NCBI GenBank assembly: GCA_029168955.1
Contig: JAPDOI010000149.1
Location: 1-64,000 of the forward strand
Length of the DNA: 64,000 nucleotides
Reading direction: 5' to 3'
Origin: Aplectana chamaeleonis
Taxonomy: Eukaryota > Nematoda > Chromadorea > Rhabditida > Cosmocercidae
How positions within the stretch are numbered: the stretch's first letter is position 1; each line of letters opens with the position of its first letter. Shown one piece after another: positions 33,775 to 43,756 of this stretch. Made by a program: the position numbers and the translations under genes. The notes beneath the pieces are model-generated. The model was given only the letters and a program-made list of their open reading frames with translations, was not told where the DNA came from and searched no databases.

Positions 33775-34623
33775 ATGGAGTCTTTGGCCACAAGCCACAA
33801 TTTCGCCACCCTGAACTGTCGATCGCTGTCGAGTGATATACAAAAAACTGCGCTATCCAGACTTCTGAGCTATTTCCATGCACCGTTTGCTGCTTTGCAG
33901 GAAACCCGCCTCAAGGATAGACCCGTCATCAGCGTCGGAGAGTACACCATCTACTGCGGTAACGCTGACGATAGGAGAGTGGGAGGCTGTGCAATAGCTG
34001 TAAGGAAGGATTTCAATGGTATGGTCAAGGAGTTCGGCTCAACGTCGTGTCGGAATGCATTCGTACGACTGCGGGATCACAGAGGATTCAATCTGTGGAT
34101 AGTGAGTGCTCATGCGCCCACTGAAACCGCCGAAGACAATTCGAAGGATGCGTTTTATGAGGAACTCAATACGTTGCTGGCCAGGATACCTTGTCAACAT
34201 GCTGTTGTCGTGGGGATTGACGCAAATGCGAAGATGGGACTTGATCAGGAATCCGAAGTACTCGGTAAATGGTTCTACCCAGTGGAGCAAACATCGGACA
34301 ATGGCTACCGCCTTGTCGACTTTTGTGAACGCAGTGGTCTGATTATTGCATCGACATTCAAGAGGAATCATCGCCGCCATCAGCTTACGTGGCAGGGACC
34401 AACCCGGCTATCTCCAGAAGAGCAGCGGAAGCGGAAGATGACAACTTTGAAACTACAGCTTGACTATGTCCTGACGAGGAATATTCCAGTATCGGACATT
34501 CGAAGATCTAGAGCTGTGTGGGATGTCGCATTCGATTCGGATCACCGTCCTGTTCTGTTGAACTTCACTGCGAGGATTCATAAGAGGAAGCGAGGGCTCA
34601 GCCTCTCCAGAGGATTGACATGA
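33775..34623 (+). pseudogene. RTE-type LINE endonuclease domain
   Basis: This is an apurinic-like endonuclease that would nick the target strand for primed reverse transcription. Motifs in order: 'FATLNCRSLSS' (residues 10-20), 'ALQETRLKD' (catalytic Glu, about 43), 'GCAIAVRKDF', 'WIVSAHAPT', 'VVGIDANAKMG', 'LDYVLTRN' and 'FDSDHRPVLLNF' (catalytic Asp-His near the end). The frame is open for 282 codons. It then reaches TGA because one G is missing from a G run near 34593-34596, compared with the second copy. Everything before that looks intact. Confidence 0.9.
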
Positions 34624-36798
34624 CAAGTCTCAGAGATGAAGAGTGCAGAAGGAATTTCCGACAACGCGTTTCTATTCACATCGGAGTACGGACTAAGAAG
34701 AAACTTTGCGACGCGGATTCTTTTGTCAAATGCATCCAGGACGCTTCGAAAGAGGCACTCCCGGTTGTACAGCCTAAGAAGAAGTTCGCCTACGTCTCCA
34801 GAAGACACAACATCTACCTACAACAGAGTATGTGCTCTCCGAACTGCAGGAAACTTCGTGGAGGAGAAGCGTCTGAGGAGGAAGTTGCGTCGGCAGCTTC
34901 AAAGTGACCGCGAACGAGAGTGGACGTGTAGAGCTAAGGAGTTCGAGAAGGCTTGGGAGGAGAAGAATTCGAGGAAAGCCTACACGTTGCTGCGACAGTA
35001 TAGCGGGAAGATGAAGAGATGTTCTCCTGTCTTGAACACTACCAATGGAGTTGCAGTTGGTGATGCGACGCTGCCAATATGGAAGGATTACTTCAGTTCA
35101 CTACTGAATCGTCCAGCGCCATCAGTACCTGAGCTCCTGCATGTTCAGAGAGCACATTACGATGTCAGTGAGGAACCGCCGACTGAGTCTGAAGTTTTGG
35201 ATTGTGTCCGGAAAATGAAGAATGGAAAGGCAGGTGGAGATGACAACATCACTGCTGAAATGCTGAAAGCTCTTCCTCCGTCTGGGATTCGTGAAATGAC
35301 CAACACCATCCGTGCCATATGGATGAGCGAAAGGATACCCGATTCGTGGAGACATGCGATCATCGTACCTCTTCACAAGAAGCTATCCGTCACGGATCCT
35401 AAGAACTACAGAGGAATCTCTCTACTTCGTGTCATGTACAAGGTTTTAGAACGTATCATTCTCGAGCGACTTATCAAACATCGTGAAGGAACGACCAGAG
35501 ATGAGCAAGCCGGTTTTCGACCTGGAAGATCGACCATCGACCAAGTGTTCGTCGTGAGAAGAGTAATTGAATCGTGGCAGCGGTATTTAGATCCACTACA
35601 GCTTGCTTTTTTGGACTTTGAAGCCGCGTTCGACTCTCCTCATCGTGATCGATTGCTCAATGCTCTGCGAGCAGATGGAGTCCCGGAAAAGTATGTTCGG
35701 TTAATCGAGGACATGAACAAAGGAACAACAGCAGCAGTTCGTACACCTGTCGGATTTACGTCAGCTTTCGAGGTGAAAACAGGAGTAAGGCAAGGAGCCG
35801 TTGCAGGACCTTTTCTTTTCAACTTCGCCGTTGATGACATCATGCGTAGAGTTGCAGAACAGTTTCCTGCGGATGTGATCCTAACACCATCAGGACGCTC
35901 CCTTGTCGACCTGGAGTACGCCGACGACATTGTGTTATTCGCTGAAAACAACGCAAAACTGCAAAGGATTGTGAACCTCGTTTCGAAGTATGCCGCAGCC
36001 TATGGACTTCGTCTTCGTCCCGACAAATGCAAGCAGATGTGGGTCTCTCAGAGGCCTTCAACTGGAGTTTGTGTGGACGGACAACGTATCGAACTGGTGG
36101 ACGATTTCTGTTATTTGGGCTGTTTGCTGAAGAACGATGGTAGTTATGCAGCGGATATTCGACAACGATGTGCGAAAGCTACGTCTGCATTCAATTCTCT
36201 AACCAAGTGTTTGTGGTCTACCACCATCGCGAAGGAAGTCAAGTTGCGCGTCTACCTATCCGCTATTCGCCCTATCATGATGTACGGATCGGAGACGTGG
36301 GCAGCACCGAAAACGCAGATGGAAAGGTTGGATTGCACGGAGAGGAAGCTTTTAGGCGTTTGCTTGGATATTTCTGGCCGCGTGTATGCCATAACGAAGA
36401 CCTTTACAAAGGAAATCGACGCAGTACATCAACGCTTGACACGAGGGAGGTGCCAGCATCTCCTAACGCCATCTCAAGCAGCAATGGAAAGTCGACTTCG
36501 ACTGCTCGGGCATATACTAAGAAGAACGCCGGATCGTCTCGTACAACACGCTTTAAAAATGCTTCCAAATCCTGTCTGGAAACGGCCACCTGGGCGTAGG
36601 CGAAAGTTCTGGACGGATGTGGTTTAAGAGGATTTAAAGTCACTCGGCATCGAAAGACAGTTCAGGCGCGATGTTTCGTTTCGCAGGAAATGGAATAGTG
36701 ACAGCTGGATGGAATGTGTTCAAATTGTGGCTGAAGACCGTGAAAAATGGACACGGCTGACTACTAGGGCGGCACACCTCGGTGAAGATGCGGAATGA
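34624..36798 (+). pseudogene. RTE-type LINE reverse transcriptase
   Basis: After a linker read in another frame to about 34797, the main frame carries the RT: 'MKNGKAGGDDNITAEML', 'HAIIVPLHKKLSVTDPKNYR', 'AGFRPGRSTIDQVFVVRR', 'QLAFLDFEAAFDSPHR' (motif A), 'GVRQGAVAGPFLFNFAVDD' (motif B) and 'VDLEYADDIVLFAEN' (motif C, YADD). Then come 'FCYLGCLL', 'MYGSETWA' and 'RLLGHILRR', ending in a PPGRRRKFW block. TAA at 36625-36627 is a point change relative to the second copy (GTA AAA there). The frame continues to TGA at 36796-36798. All catalytic residues are present, and there are three lesions in total with the endonuclease part. Confidence 0.9.
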
Positions 36799-36848
36799 CC
36801 GCGTCAGGCGAAAGCCAACCGATTAAGTCATAAGTCAAGTAGACAGGT

Positions 36849-36995
36849 ACTTTAGAAACTAGCTCGCTCAGTGGTTTGACATATTTCCGTCCTTCCTTAT
36901 TTGTTGTTTTAAGGATTCTATTTCAATGTTTGTGTTTTATGACTTCAAGCGTGAATTTTTGTTCGCGTATAAATAAATAAATAAATAAAATGAAT
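36849..36995 (+). mobile_element. 3' end of the CR1-like LINE beyond the RTE insertion
   Basis: The interrupted LINE resumes with codons completing the C terminus and a stop within 15 bp. A short UTR follows, ending in an (AAATA)n tail at 36966-36990. The tail resembles that of the minus-strand remnant at 15322-15350. Confidence 0.7.
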
Positions 36996-37026
36996 AAAAC
37001 AATTGATTTTTCCAACTCATGATCTA

Positions 37027-37889
37027 CAGTACCGTGCAAAAGTTTATTCGCGTGGCGTTGCCGCGAATAATGTTTTTATACATATCCTGGCTTCCCCTTA
37101 GCGAAACTTGATGAAACTTTAGTATGTTATGGGCCATCACAGACCTTGCTCTACACATACACAAAACTGGTTTTTGGGCGTGCAGTTTTTTTAATAGGGA
37201 GTTTATTTATCATTTTGTGGAATTATTTCAAATTAGGACTATTCCTTCAAAACATGGCTATTACAATTCCGAACCCGTAGCAGTTATTCGCCATTCAAAG
37301 GTCTCCGGATTCGTTGTATAGCTTTGTGAGAAAATCGTCTCTATCAGAATTTTCTGAGGACCGAAAATTGAACAGGTTGGAATTAATTTTTGGAAATTCA
37401 CCCCTTTTAAATTATTCACCCCAGAACCACTCCAAAATATGTGCTAGTTCTGCTTTGACAAAGTAAAGCTGGAACATAATTTTCGCTCATTTTCGATAAC
37501 GTCAAAGAGAGATACTTATTAAGTGCAATATCGCATAATTTTCTTTCGAATTTGTTTCTAAAAAACTTTCGATGGAGATAAATTTTTAACAAGGGTCTAC
37601 AACGGTTCCGAAGACCTTCAAATGGCGAATAACTGCTACGGGTTTGGAATTGTAATAGCCATGTTTTGAAGGAATAGTCCTAATTTTAAATAATTCCACA
37701 AAATGAGAAATAAATTCCCTATTTAAAAAACTGCACGCTCAAAAACCAGTTTTGTGTATGTGTAGGGCAAGGTTTGTGATGGCCCATAACAAACTAAAGT
37801 TTCATCAAGTTTCGCTAAGGGGAAGCCAAGATATGTATAAAAACATTATTCGCGGTAATGCCACGCGAATAAACTTTTGCACGGTACTG
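37027..37889. mobile_element. Tc1-like foldback element (copy 2, 863 bp)
   Basis: CAGTACCGTGCAAAAGTTTA starts the element and its complement ends it, bordered by TA at 37025-37026 and 37890-37891. The arms pair for about 300 bp each, for example around 'ctgctacgggtttggaatt' on the right against its complement on the left, with a loop of about 230 bp. The ends are better preserved than in copy 1 at 19687. No transposase remains. It lies just downstream of the LINE tail. Confidence 0.9.
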
Positions 37890-37891
37890 TA

Positions 37892-38256
37892 TATCGGATT
37901 TCTCAACAGGAGAAGAAACTGAATGAACATTAGAGGTATGTAAAAGAGGATGAGATACAGGCTTAGATTACAAACTATTTAGCTGGATCTTAAGAGATGT
38001 ATTCTCAGCTCTCAAATCACTGACTTCTTGAACTAACTCGTTATTCCTTTTGTTGTTTTCCTTTACCTCCTGCTTCGTCTCCAGCAGCAATTCGATGATT
38101 AACTTCACATAGCTTGGCATCGTGGAATCTTCGGCGAGAATTTGAAGGTGATTGTCGGGTTCCATACAGCTTGACGAATCATCGCCACGGCTTCTTTTAG
38201 CATGACGACCAGGTACAGAGGAAGATCGAATAGGGGAAAGGACCATGTTGATCTGT
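37892..38256 (-). pseudogene. CR1-like LINE ORF1, N-terminal coiled-coil part
   Basis: From the ATG near 38250 the minus strand encodes 'MVLSPIRSSSVPGRHAKRSR', an acidic/serine segment, 'YVKLIIELLLETKQEVKEN', then a heptad-rich region 'LVQEVSDLRAENTSLKIQL'. Nematode CR1-like LINE ORF1 proteins begin this way, and the coiled coil probably mediates multimerisation. The open frame continues upstream to 38684 without similarity; I do not include that stretch. The frame stops at 37968. Confidence 0.55.
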
Positions 38257-39166
38257 GGGGAAGGCAGCGGGAGTCGATAAGTCGATAGATGCGATAATCG
38301 AGTGCAGATAAAGTCCACCAAACTAGCAGGTGGCCTGACGCGGGGGTTCAGAAGGGATAGCACTGGCTGGGGTATACGACGGTTGGAGAAGATTCGGGCA
38401 AGCAGAAATGAGTTGCAACAGAAATAGGCGACAATGCCGAGAAAAGTTGAACGTTCGGCAGAGCGGTCGAGAGACCAGCCGCTCACGGTCTGCCCAGGCG
38501 AGAATGATGTGGCCAGTTTCCGGCTTTTTTGACCTACCAAATGTCTCCCAGACAGTCGGAGGGTAGTAAGCACAATAGCGGCAGGATCCATTGATAGCGA
38601 ACGACAGGCGGCAAGCGTCAAGGTGTCGGAGCGTCTTGTGCCAGCCCTGAAACACTGGCGCATGACGCTCGACGGGTGGCGCATGCAACATGTTCGAGGA
38701 CGGTACGTGGTTAACGATAGTATTGATAATACTAGTGACAGCCGCTACTGCCCCTATGCCTCCACCGTCATCGACAGGACGACTGCAGTGGTCGCTGGGG
38801 AGTCACTGAGTAGTGAGATCAATAACAAATGTTGAAGATGTAAACCCCCAGCGTCACTTGGCACTAGGAAGTTTGCTATGAGCGGAGCCTTAGTACTCCA
38901 GGGCAAACATGGAACACTACCCCTCGCTGCGAGCAGGAGCTGCTGCTAACGGCAGCATATGCTGCCAATGTATGCTGACGTTCTACCCCTCGTTGTGAGC
39001 AGGAGCTGCTGCTAACGTATGCTGGTACTCTCATGAACTGATTTCTCAGTAATTGGCCAATGATTCTGTAAATGGCCGTGTCAGCCTCTGTGACACACAA
39101 AAGCTACCAGAACTTCGGAATATGGGTTTGATAGTGTTTGAAACACAACCAAAAAAAAATGGTGTT
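38257..39166. other. No gene; short direct repeat near 38929-39015
   Basis: A block like 'gagcaggagctgctgctaacg' occurs at about 38938 and 38996, each preceded by 'ctacccctcg(c/t)tg'. The 'cagcatatgctg' between them is palindromic. Other frames on both strands lack family motifs. Confidence 0.4.
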
Positions 39167-39633
39167 AAAGGCAGTGTTCACGATAAAAGTCGTTTTTCCG
39201 TTTTTCCGCCTATCTTGAGAAAGGTCCCATGATGATTTCAATGACGTCCCTGGAATCGTACAAGACCCCCTGGAAACGTAGTTATGGCCCCTCGAAATTC
39301 AGCAAGGGAAGAACCGTGGACGAGCTGTCCGAGGCTTCTAACTCCCGTTTTATACATCCGATGTGTGCGAGCTGACCTGAGTAAAGAGAGACGTTGAGAT
39401 TTAAGGGGAGAACGGGGCTTTCGATCGGAAACCATCGCTCATTTAACCACGAATTCATGGGAACTGTTAGAGGACGTGGGCGGAGTGGCCCAATGGGTTG
39501 GCTGGCCCACGAGATTTTCACCCACTTACCGGCCGTTTTTCGTCGCACTTCCGTTCTTAATATTCTCAGAGGGTCCCAAAGCTTACAATTTAGCCAAGAA
39601 ACGTGCAACTTTTTCTTCGTGAACACTGCCTTT
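39167..39633 (+). mobile_element. MITE of the AAAGGCAGTG family (copy 3)
   Basis: The left end is AAAGGCAGTGTTCACGATAA. The right end in reverse complement is AAAGGCAGTGTTCACGAAGA. The interior contains 'cgcctatcttgagaaaggtc' and 'cctggaatcgtacaagaccc', shared with 61938-62418. It lies in what would be the intron following the exon at 39693-39814. Confidence 0.75.
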
Positions 39634-39692
39634 GAGAGAGAGCGGCGCACGCACTGGTAAAACAGTTGTTTTTTGTGGTCGACAGAACTTAC

Positions 39693-39814
39693 CCGGAGTA
39701 GTCAAATGCGTAGACATCTGTGCCGAAGATTTCTGCCATCGTCGGAACATTCATGACCGAAGGTTGGAGATATTCACCGAGATCAGAGGCGTTAGGTTGA
39801 GCAAAGATTATTAC
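39693..39814 (-). CDS. Candidate host exon, alpha/beta-hydrolase-like
   Basis: The minus strand shows TTTTGATTCAG, a nematode-like acceptor, then 122 bp open in phase 0, then GTAAGT. The peptide starts VIIFAQPNASDLGEYLQ and ends FGTDVYAFDYSG. The order 'f.qpNasDLG ... ydYSG' matches the stretch before the nucleophile elbow in ABHD17-type alpha/beta hydrolases (GNAvDLG ... DYSGYG). Flanking exons were not found: a MITE occupies the next intron and Penelope sequence starts at 39995 upstream. It may therefore be an isolated relic. Family assignment is from memory of the motif and needs a search. Confidence 0.5.
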
Positions 39815-39994
39815 CTGAATCAAAATCCGACACATAATATCAGCATGAAATCTCCAAACTGTGAATATGCGTTTACTGGAATGTTTATAACTGTGAGCAC
39901 CAGAGCCTCTACAAAATATCACGATCTTCTAACTCAGGTGTCGAGTGGGTGGTACAGATCGTTGCTGCTTTTTTCTGATAAACACAATATTTAC

Positions 39995-40288
39995 ACGCTA
40001 TCGCCTGGACGAGCACATGAGGGCACTACTTTCTCCCAATTCTTACCCAAACAGTGCTTTCTCCAGGCACAGAACACTCCGCCACGCGTATGAAGCTGTT
40101 CCGAGTATGACTGTGATCCTTTTGCACCGTAATATTCCAAACACAGCCGAAATGAAAATAAGGGAGGCGTTAGACATAAAGATGTGGTCACCGCCGATGA
40201 ACATCAGAGAGGAGATGAAAGAGACATTACGATTGTTGACATCACATAGCGATTAAGGAAATGATAGCTGATCTAGTGACCTCCAGGC
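39995..40288 (+). pseudogene. Penelope-like element A, GIY-YIG endonuclease C terminus
   Basis: The fragment encodes 'RYRLDEHMRALLSPNSYPNS', 'FSRHRTLRHAYEAVPSM' and 'PPMNIREEMKETLRLLTS', ending at TAA 40254-40256. It is the C-terminal two thirds of the GIY-YIG domain, nearly identical to the end of copy B (46780-47032). The upstream RT is absent. Its 3' UTR is broken at 40288 by the BEL-type element and resumes at 44136. Confidence 0.8.
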
Positions 40289-40666
40289 TTTGGTGGATAC
40301 CAATGGTTACAGACACGTGTAATAATAGTCGTTTAATACAACGAGTCTGATCAGTGAACAGACGAACCGAATTATTACATAAAATCGCCTTTTATACAGG
40401 ATGGGGAGGCGGTCCCACAAACATACATCATACATCGGTGCTATCGCAGCGATTCTCAAAGAAGTGCCGTATATACCTGAAAGCGCGTACCGCACCTCTG
40501 GTTATCGGCTTATTACGACACTTGATAACCTACTCGATATACCGACGTATCAAAGGGTGAAAAATTCTTTGATGAGGTACTTGTCTTACGGTATATCGAG
40601 CAAAACTACATAATACTCTCTATCATATTATTTACATACACCTGTGAGGTTGTGACTACAGTTCAC
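40289..40666 (-). repeat. BEL/Pao 3' LTR
   Basis: The repeat starts on the plus strand with TTTGGTGGATACCAATGG and ends with ACTACAGTTCAC. It matches 43757-44135 and 47065-47442 closely. A few substitutions separate the copies (for example in 'gaggtacttgtcttacgg'). Exact LTR ends are uncertain because the same outer bases occur in all three copies. Confidence 0.7.
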
Positions 40667-40741
40667 CACACTGGGGCGGCCGGCAATGAGCGGCAGCGAT
40701 TAAAAAAATCAAATGAAACGCACTACCTACAGAAGAGCCTA

Positions 40742-43072
40742 TCACAGGTACATACAACGACCAAACCTCCACAAAACATCTGAAATGGTAAAAATTTTAC
40801 ACACAATACTATCTGAAGGACACACTGACGACCTTTTTCTGAACCTGCTATTGATTCCTGGCTCCTCCTTGATGGATTTTGCTCCGGAACGCGTCCTCTC
40901 GCCCCTCGCCTCGCATCCCGTCCGATAATCGTCGTTGCGTCTGGTGAAGGAGTTTGAGCGGCTGCGGCTGTCTATACCTTGTAGAGTAGGTGGCAAATAT
41001 TGTTCCTCCACACAAGATGTGGCGTCGGCTTGGCCTCCAGTTGGCCTACTTCCAGGATGACTGTCCTGAGAAAGTTTCCGTTGCCGCTTTTTCTTTGAAG
41101 GGCGACATCTTCTCAGCGATGGCCGTTGTAGCGATCCATGAAGGCTTTTCTCAACGAATTTCTCTGTGCCATCCCGAATTGTTCTGCTGTTGCGCACTTG
41201 TTGTTGTATCATCGAGTGAGCTGTAATCAAAGCGGAAATGGAGGTAGAGGGAGGCTCAGTTGAGTGCATCATTGAGTTTAGGCCGCTCGTTCCAGATATT
41301 GCATAACCGAATATAGTTGGAGTCAAAGTCAGGCCAGAGGGTAGCTTCATGACAGGAATACTGGGCTCGATAACGTCATTCAGGAGGTCTTGTCCAATGA
41401 GAATCTCTGGGCACACCTCCGAAGACAAAAGGTTGGGCTGAGCAATTGCGATTCCACTCTTTTTTATGAAGTTCGTGTCTGCTTCCGATAATTTAGCTGT
41501 TTTCGTGCAGGACGTCAGATTATCCTTGGTGAAAAGTGATACGTTTTTCAGTTCTCTGGAGTTATGTCGACTTCTCAGAGTGACGTAAACTTCGTTGGAG
41601 TCGATTTTCTCTTGAAGCTCGCCAATTCCTGGAGTGGTGATCGAGGCGGAGCTTTTTATGAGAGGTTTCACCCGATTTTCAACCTTCGTTTTCATGAAGC
41701 CTCGTTGTGATCCGGAGTCCAACAGTAGATTGATCGGCTCATACTCCGTTTCTGATTCGTTGAAAATCAGTGCAGATGCTATGGGCAGCACTGGATGATT
41801 GATGGCGTGCACACGCTTTTGTGAAACAGAGCAATGAAGCGCCTGGGTTGCAGCTGCCTCCTTTTCGTCTGTAATTTCTATCTCCGGTTGCAAATTGGAG
41901 CATTTGCTACCAAATGACCGGTTACTATTCGTTTGCTTTTGTTGCCTTATGTACGACAGCCGATTCTCGCATTGTGTATCGTATTGGCCGGGGTGGTCAC
42001 TGCCGAACATTGTTTTCAGTGTGAGCTCTGTTGTCTTCTGGAGTGTAATTATATCGTCGACTGCTTCTATAATATCGTTCACTTCATAAGGGACGCCATC
42101 CTCGTTCTCCTTCTCAATCACTTTGCTGCAAATGTGCTCCGTGAATTTTGAGAGAATTAGGCGTCTCCACATTCTGTCGGCGTTCATTGGCACACCAGTT
42201 TGCTCTAGATGAGTAATGCGAGACGAAATGGCTGAGAAAGTTTCACGGCAGCTCTTCGGATTTTCTCTTGCCCGTGGCAGTCGCTCAATTTCGTTTATCA
42301 ATACGTCAGCGATACTTGACGACCTATCGAACTGTTTTTTGAGAATGTTGACAGCAACGTAGTATTTTTTCCCTATAACAGGGATACAGCTTATTGTTGA
42401 TGCAGCTTTTCCTTTTAGCGCCTGCTTCAGAAATAGGAACTGCTCTCGATCACTTATCTCTGCATCGTTGTGAATTAAAGACTCAAAGACCGACCAGAAT
42501 GTGTTGAATTCTCGGAAGTTACCGTAAAATATAGGCACTTCGAGCTGAGGTCGTCTTATTCTCACTTTGCGATTGCTAATTACTGCACTGCCGGTATCGT
42601 AGTCATCAGAATGTCGGCTGTTAGCGCTGCTGTCAGCTTGTTGTTTATCGTAATTAGTCGCTTTTGTGAGGATTGTCACTTGTTGAGCCATTTCCTCTTT
42701 CCTGAACTCAACTTTGTTGAGCCATTGGGTGACTTCTATATCCAAGTTGTTCGCCTCAGATTCCAGGTGCTTGTTAAGATCGAGCTTCAGTTTATCACTC
42801 TCTTTCTGTTCTGATCGTGATTCATTCCTTTCGATGGCGTCTTGAAAGCATTGGCCCAAGAATTCCTTAGCTTTTGTAATGGATCTTGACAGGTGGTTTA
42901 GTTCCACAGTGCGTTCCCGTACGAAGGCTTCACATTCTGCTTTTTCAGAGGGAAATGTGAATGGTGTGTCCAGTTTCTTCATACCGTCTTCACTGGATTT
43001 GATCAGCGCACAAGCATTTGTGATCTTTGTTTTGAAATCTTGAATTCCAGCCATTTTTTTCTTCGATTTCAA
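40742..43072 (-). CDS. BEL/Pao gag-protease polyprotein
   Basis: This is a 776-codon frame. Residues 1-150 are helical and charged, probably the gag N terminus. Residues 176-350 carry 'LEVPIFYGNFREFNTFW' and 'EQFLFLKQALKGKA', the DUF1759-type gag domain of BEL/Pao. Residues 447-600 are a retropepsin-like protease with 'INLLLDSGSQRGFM' (active-site DSG), 'CPEILIGQDLL' and 'TIFGYAISG'. The protease would cut the polyprotein in the virus-like particle. No CCHC zinc knuckle is seen between residues 370 and 420, and the sequence after about 610 looks frame-shifted. The polyprotein ends before RT, so this is a defective element with a long intact frame. Confidence 0.85.
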   Translation of the reverse strand: MKSKKKMAGIQDFKTKITNACALIKSSEDGMKKLDTPFTFPSEKAECEAFVRERTVELNHLSRSITKAKEFLGQCFQDAIERNESRSEQKESDKLKLDLNKHLESEANNLDIEVTQWLNKVEFRKEEMAQQVTILTKATNYDKQQADSSANSRHSDDYDTGSAVISNRKVRIRRPQLEVPIFYGNFREFNTFWSVFESLIHNDAEISDREQFLFLKQALKGKAASTISCIPVIGKKYYVAVNILKKQFDRSSSIADVLINEIERLPRARENPKSCRETFSAISSRITHLEQTGVPMNADRMWRRLILSKFTEHICSKVIEKENEDGVPYEVNDIIEAVDDIITLQKTTELTLKTMFGSDHPGQYDTQCENRLSYIRQQKQTNSNRSFGSKCSNLQPEIEITDEKEAAATQALHCSVSQKRVHAINHPVLPIASALIFNESETEYEPINLLLDSGSQRGFMKTKVENRVKPLIKSSASITTPGIGELQEKIDSNEVYVTLRSRHNSRELKNVSLFTKDNLTSCTKTAKLSEADTNFIKKSGIAIAQPNLLSSEVCPEILIGQDLLNDVIEPSIPVMKLPSGLTLTPTIFGYAISGTSGLNSMMHSTEPPSTSISALITAHSMIQQQVRNSRTIRDGTEKFVEKSLHGSLQRPSLRRCRPSKKKRQRKLSQDSHPGSRPTGGQADATSCVEEQYLPPTLQGIDSRSRSNSFTRRNDDYRTGCEARGERTRSGAKSIKEEPGINSRFRKRSSVCPSDSIVCKIFTISDVLWRFGRCMYL

Positions 43073-43099
43073 GGTTCCTTTGGTTTTTTAAAACTGCTT

Positions 43100-43756
43100 C
43101 GGTTGGTTCCGCAGTAGTTTACTTCCTGCCACGCAGGACTTCTTTTTTTGATTACCTCAAGGAGGATTTGCTTCGCCTGTCAGATTTTAACAGTTTATTG
43201 GGAAACTGTCCCGCTTCTGATTTTCTCACTTGAGGAGACAGAAGTTCTGACACTTTCTTGGCTTCTCTGCTGAGAAGGCTCGAAATGAGAACTTTTTGCG
43301 AGACTTTTTTATGATTGCAGGGGGAAAAGTTATCACTTCACCGGTTCCTTGGGAGAGGACTAACAGGATGAAGGTTTTGTTGTACGCCTTGCCGGTTCCC
43401 CTTTCGGAGACTCGCAGGACAAGACGGTTTTTAGATAATGCTCCGCCGGTTCCCCTCGCGGAGACGCACAAGACAGAGATTAAACTCTTAGTGGAATTGA
43501 GACAGATGCTTTGAGGGCTTACTCTGCCGGTTCCTTTGCGGAGACGCACAAGACAGATGCGTTGAGGTTTACTCTGCAGGTTCCCCTTGCGGAGACGCAC
43601 AAGACAGAGATTAACGCTCTTACTTCTCGTTCCTCCGATAAGGAACACGATATGAGAAGTGTGGCTAGGAAGGGCTCACTTTTCTCTCGTTTCCTCAAGG
43701 AGGAAAACGCTAGCTGAGAGAATAGGCGAGGGATCGTTCACTGGCCGATGCAACAA
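43100..43756 (-). repeat. BEL/Pao 5' leader with ~60 bp tandem repeats
   Basis: Between the 5' LTR and the gag start, a unit close to 'ccggttccccttgcggagac' followed by 'gcacaagacagag' recurs near 43338, 43391, 43449, 43529 and 43576. A minus-strand frame with repeated 'LVRLRKG' blocks follows from the repeat. A primer-binding site next to the LTR was not identified with confidence. Confidence 0.6.

Larger units (their letters stand above)
33561..36840 (+). mobile_element. RTE-type LINE, near full length (copy 1)
   Basis: A 3.28 kb element lies between the two TAGACAGGT duplications. It has one long coding region (endonuclease then RT), a 3' UTR of only about 40 bp, and a 3' end made of AAGTC-type short repeats. 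This is the layout of RTE elements such as C. elegans RTE-1. Homology with the second copy (57166-60540) starts at 'gtgtatacaag' and ends in the same repeats. It sits sense to the CR1-like LINE it interrupts. Expression would start from sequence upstream of 33775, where no promoter is obvious. Confidence 0.9.

Noticed and set aside
33561..33814. A single LINE protein continuing from 'LVDRS' into 33814
   Set aside because: The continuation is the RTE 5' sequence read by chance; the 9 bp duplication and the LINE remainder at 36849 show the true structure.
34039..36643. Antisense frames over the RTE coding region
   Set aside because: They are shadows of the endonuclease and RT frame, matched by equal antisense frames in the second copy.
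38257..38684. Upstream extension of the LINE ORF1 frame
   Set aside because: The extension has no LINE-like composition; similarity begins only at the MVLSPIRSS start near 38250.
43226..43648. Minus-strand ORF with repeated LVRLRKG upstream of BEL gag
   Set aside because: It follows from the tandem-repeat leader and lacks any domain; kept as a repeat, not a gene.
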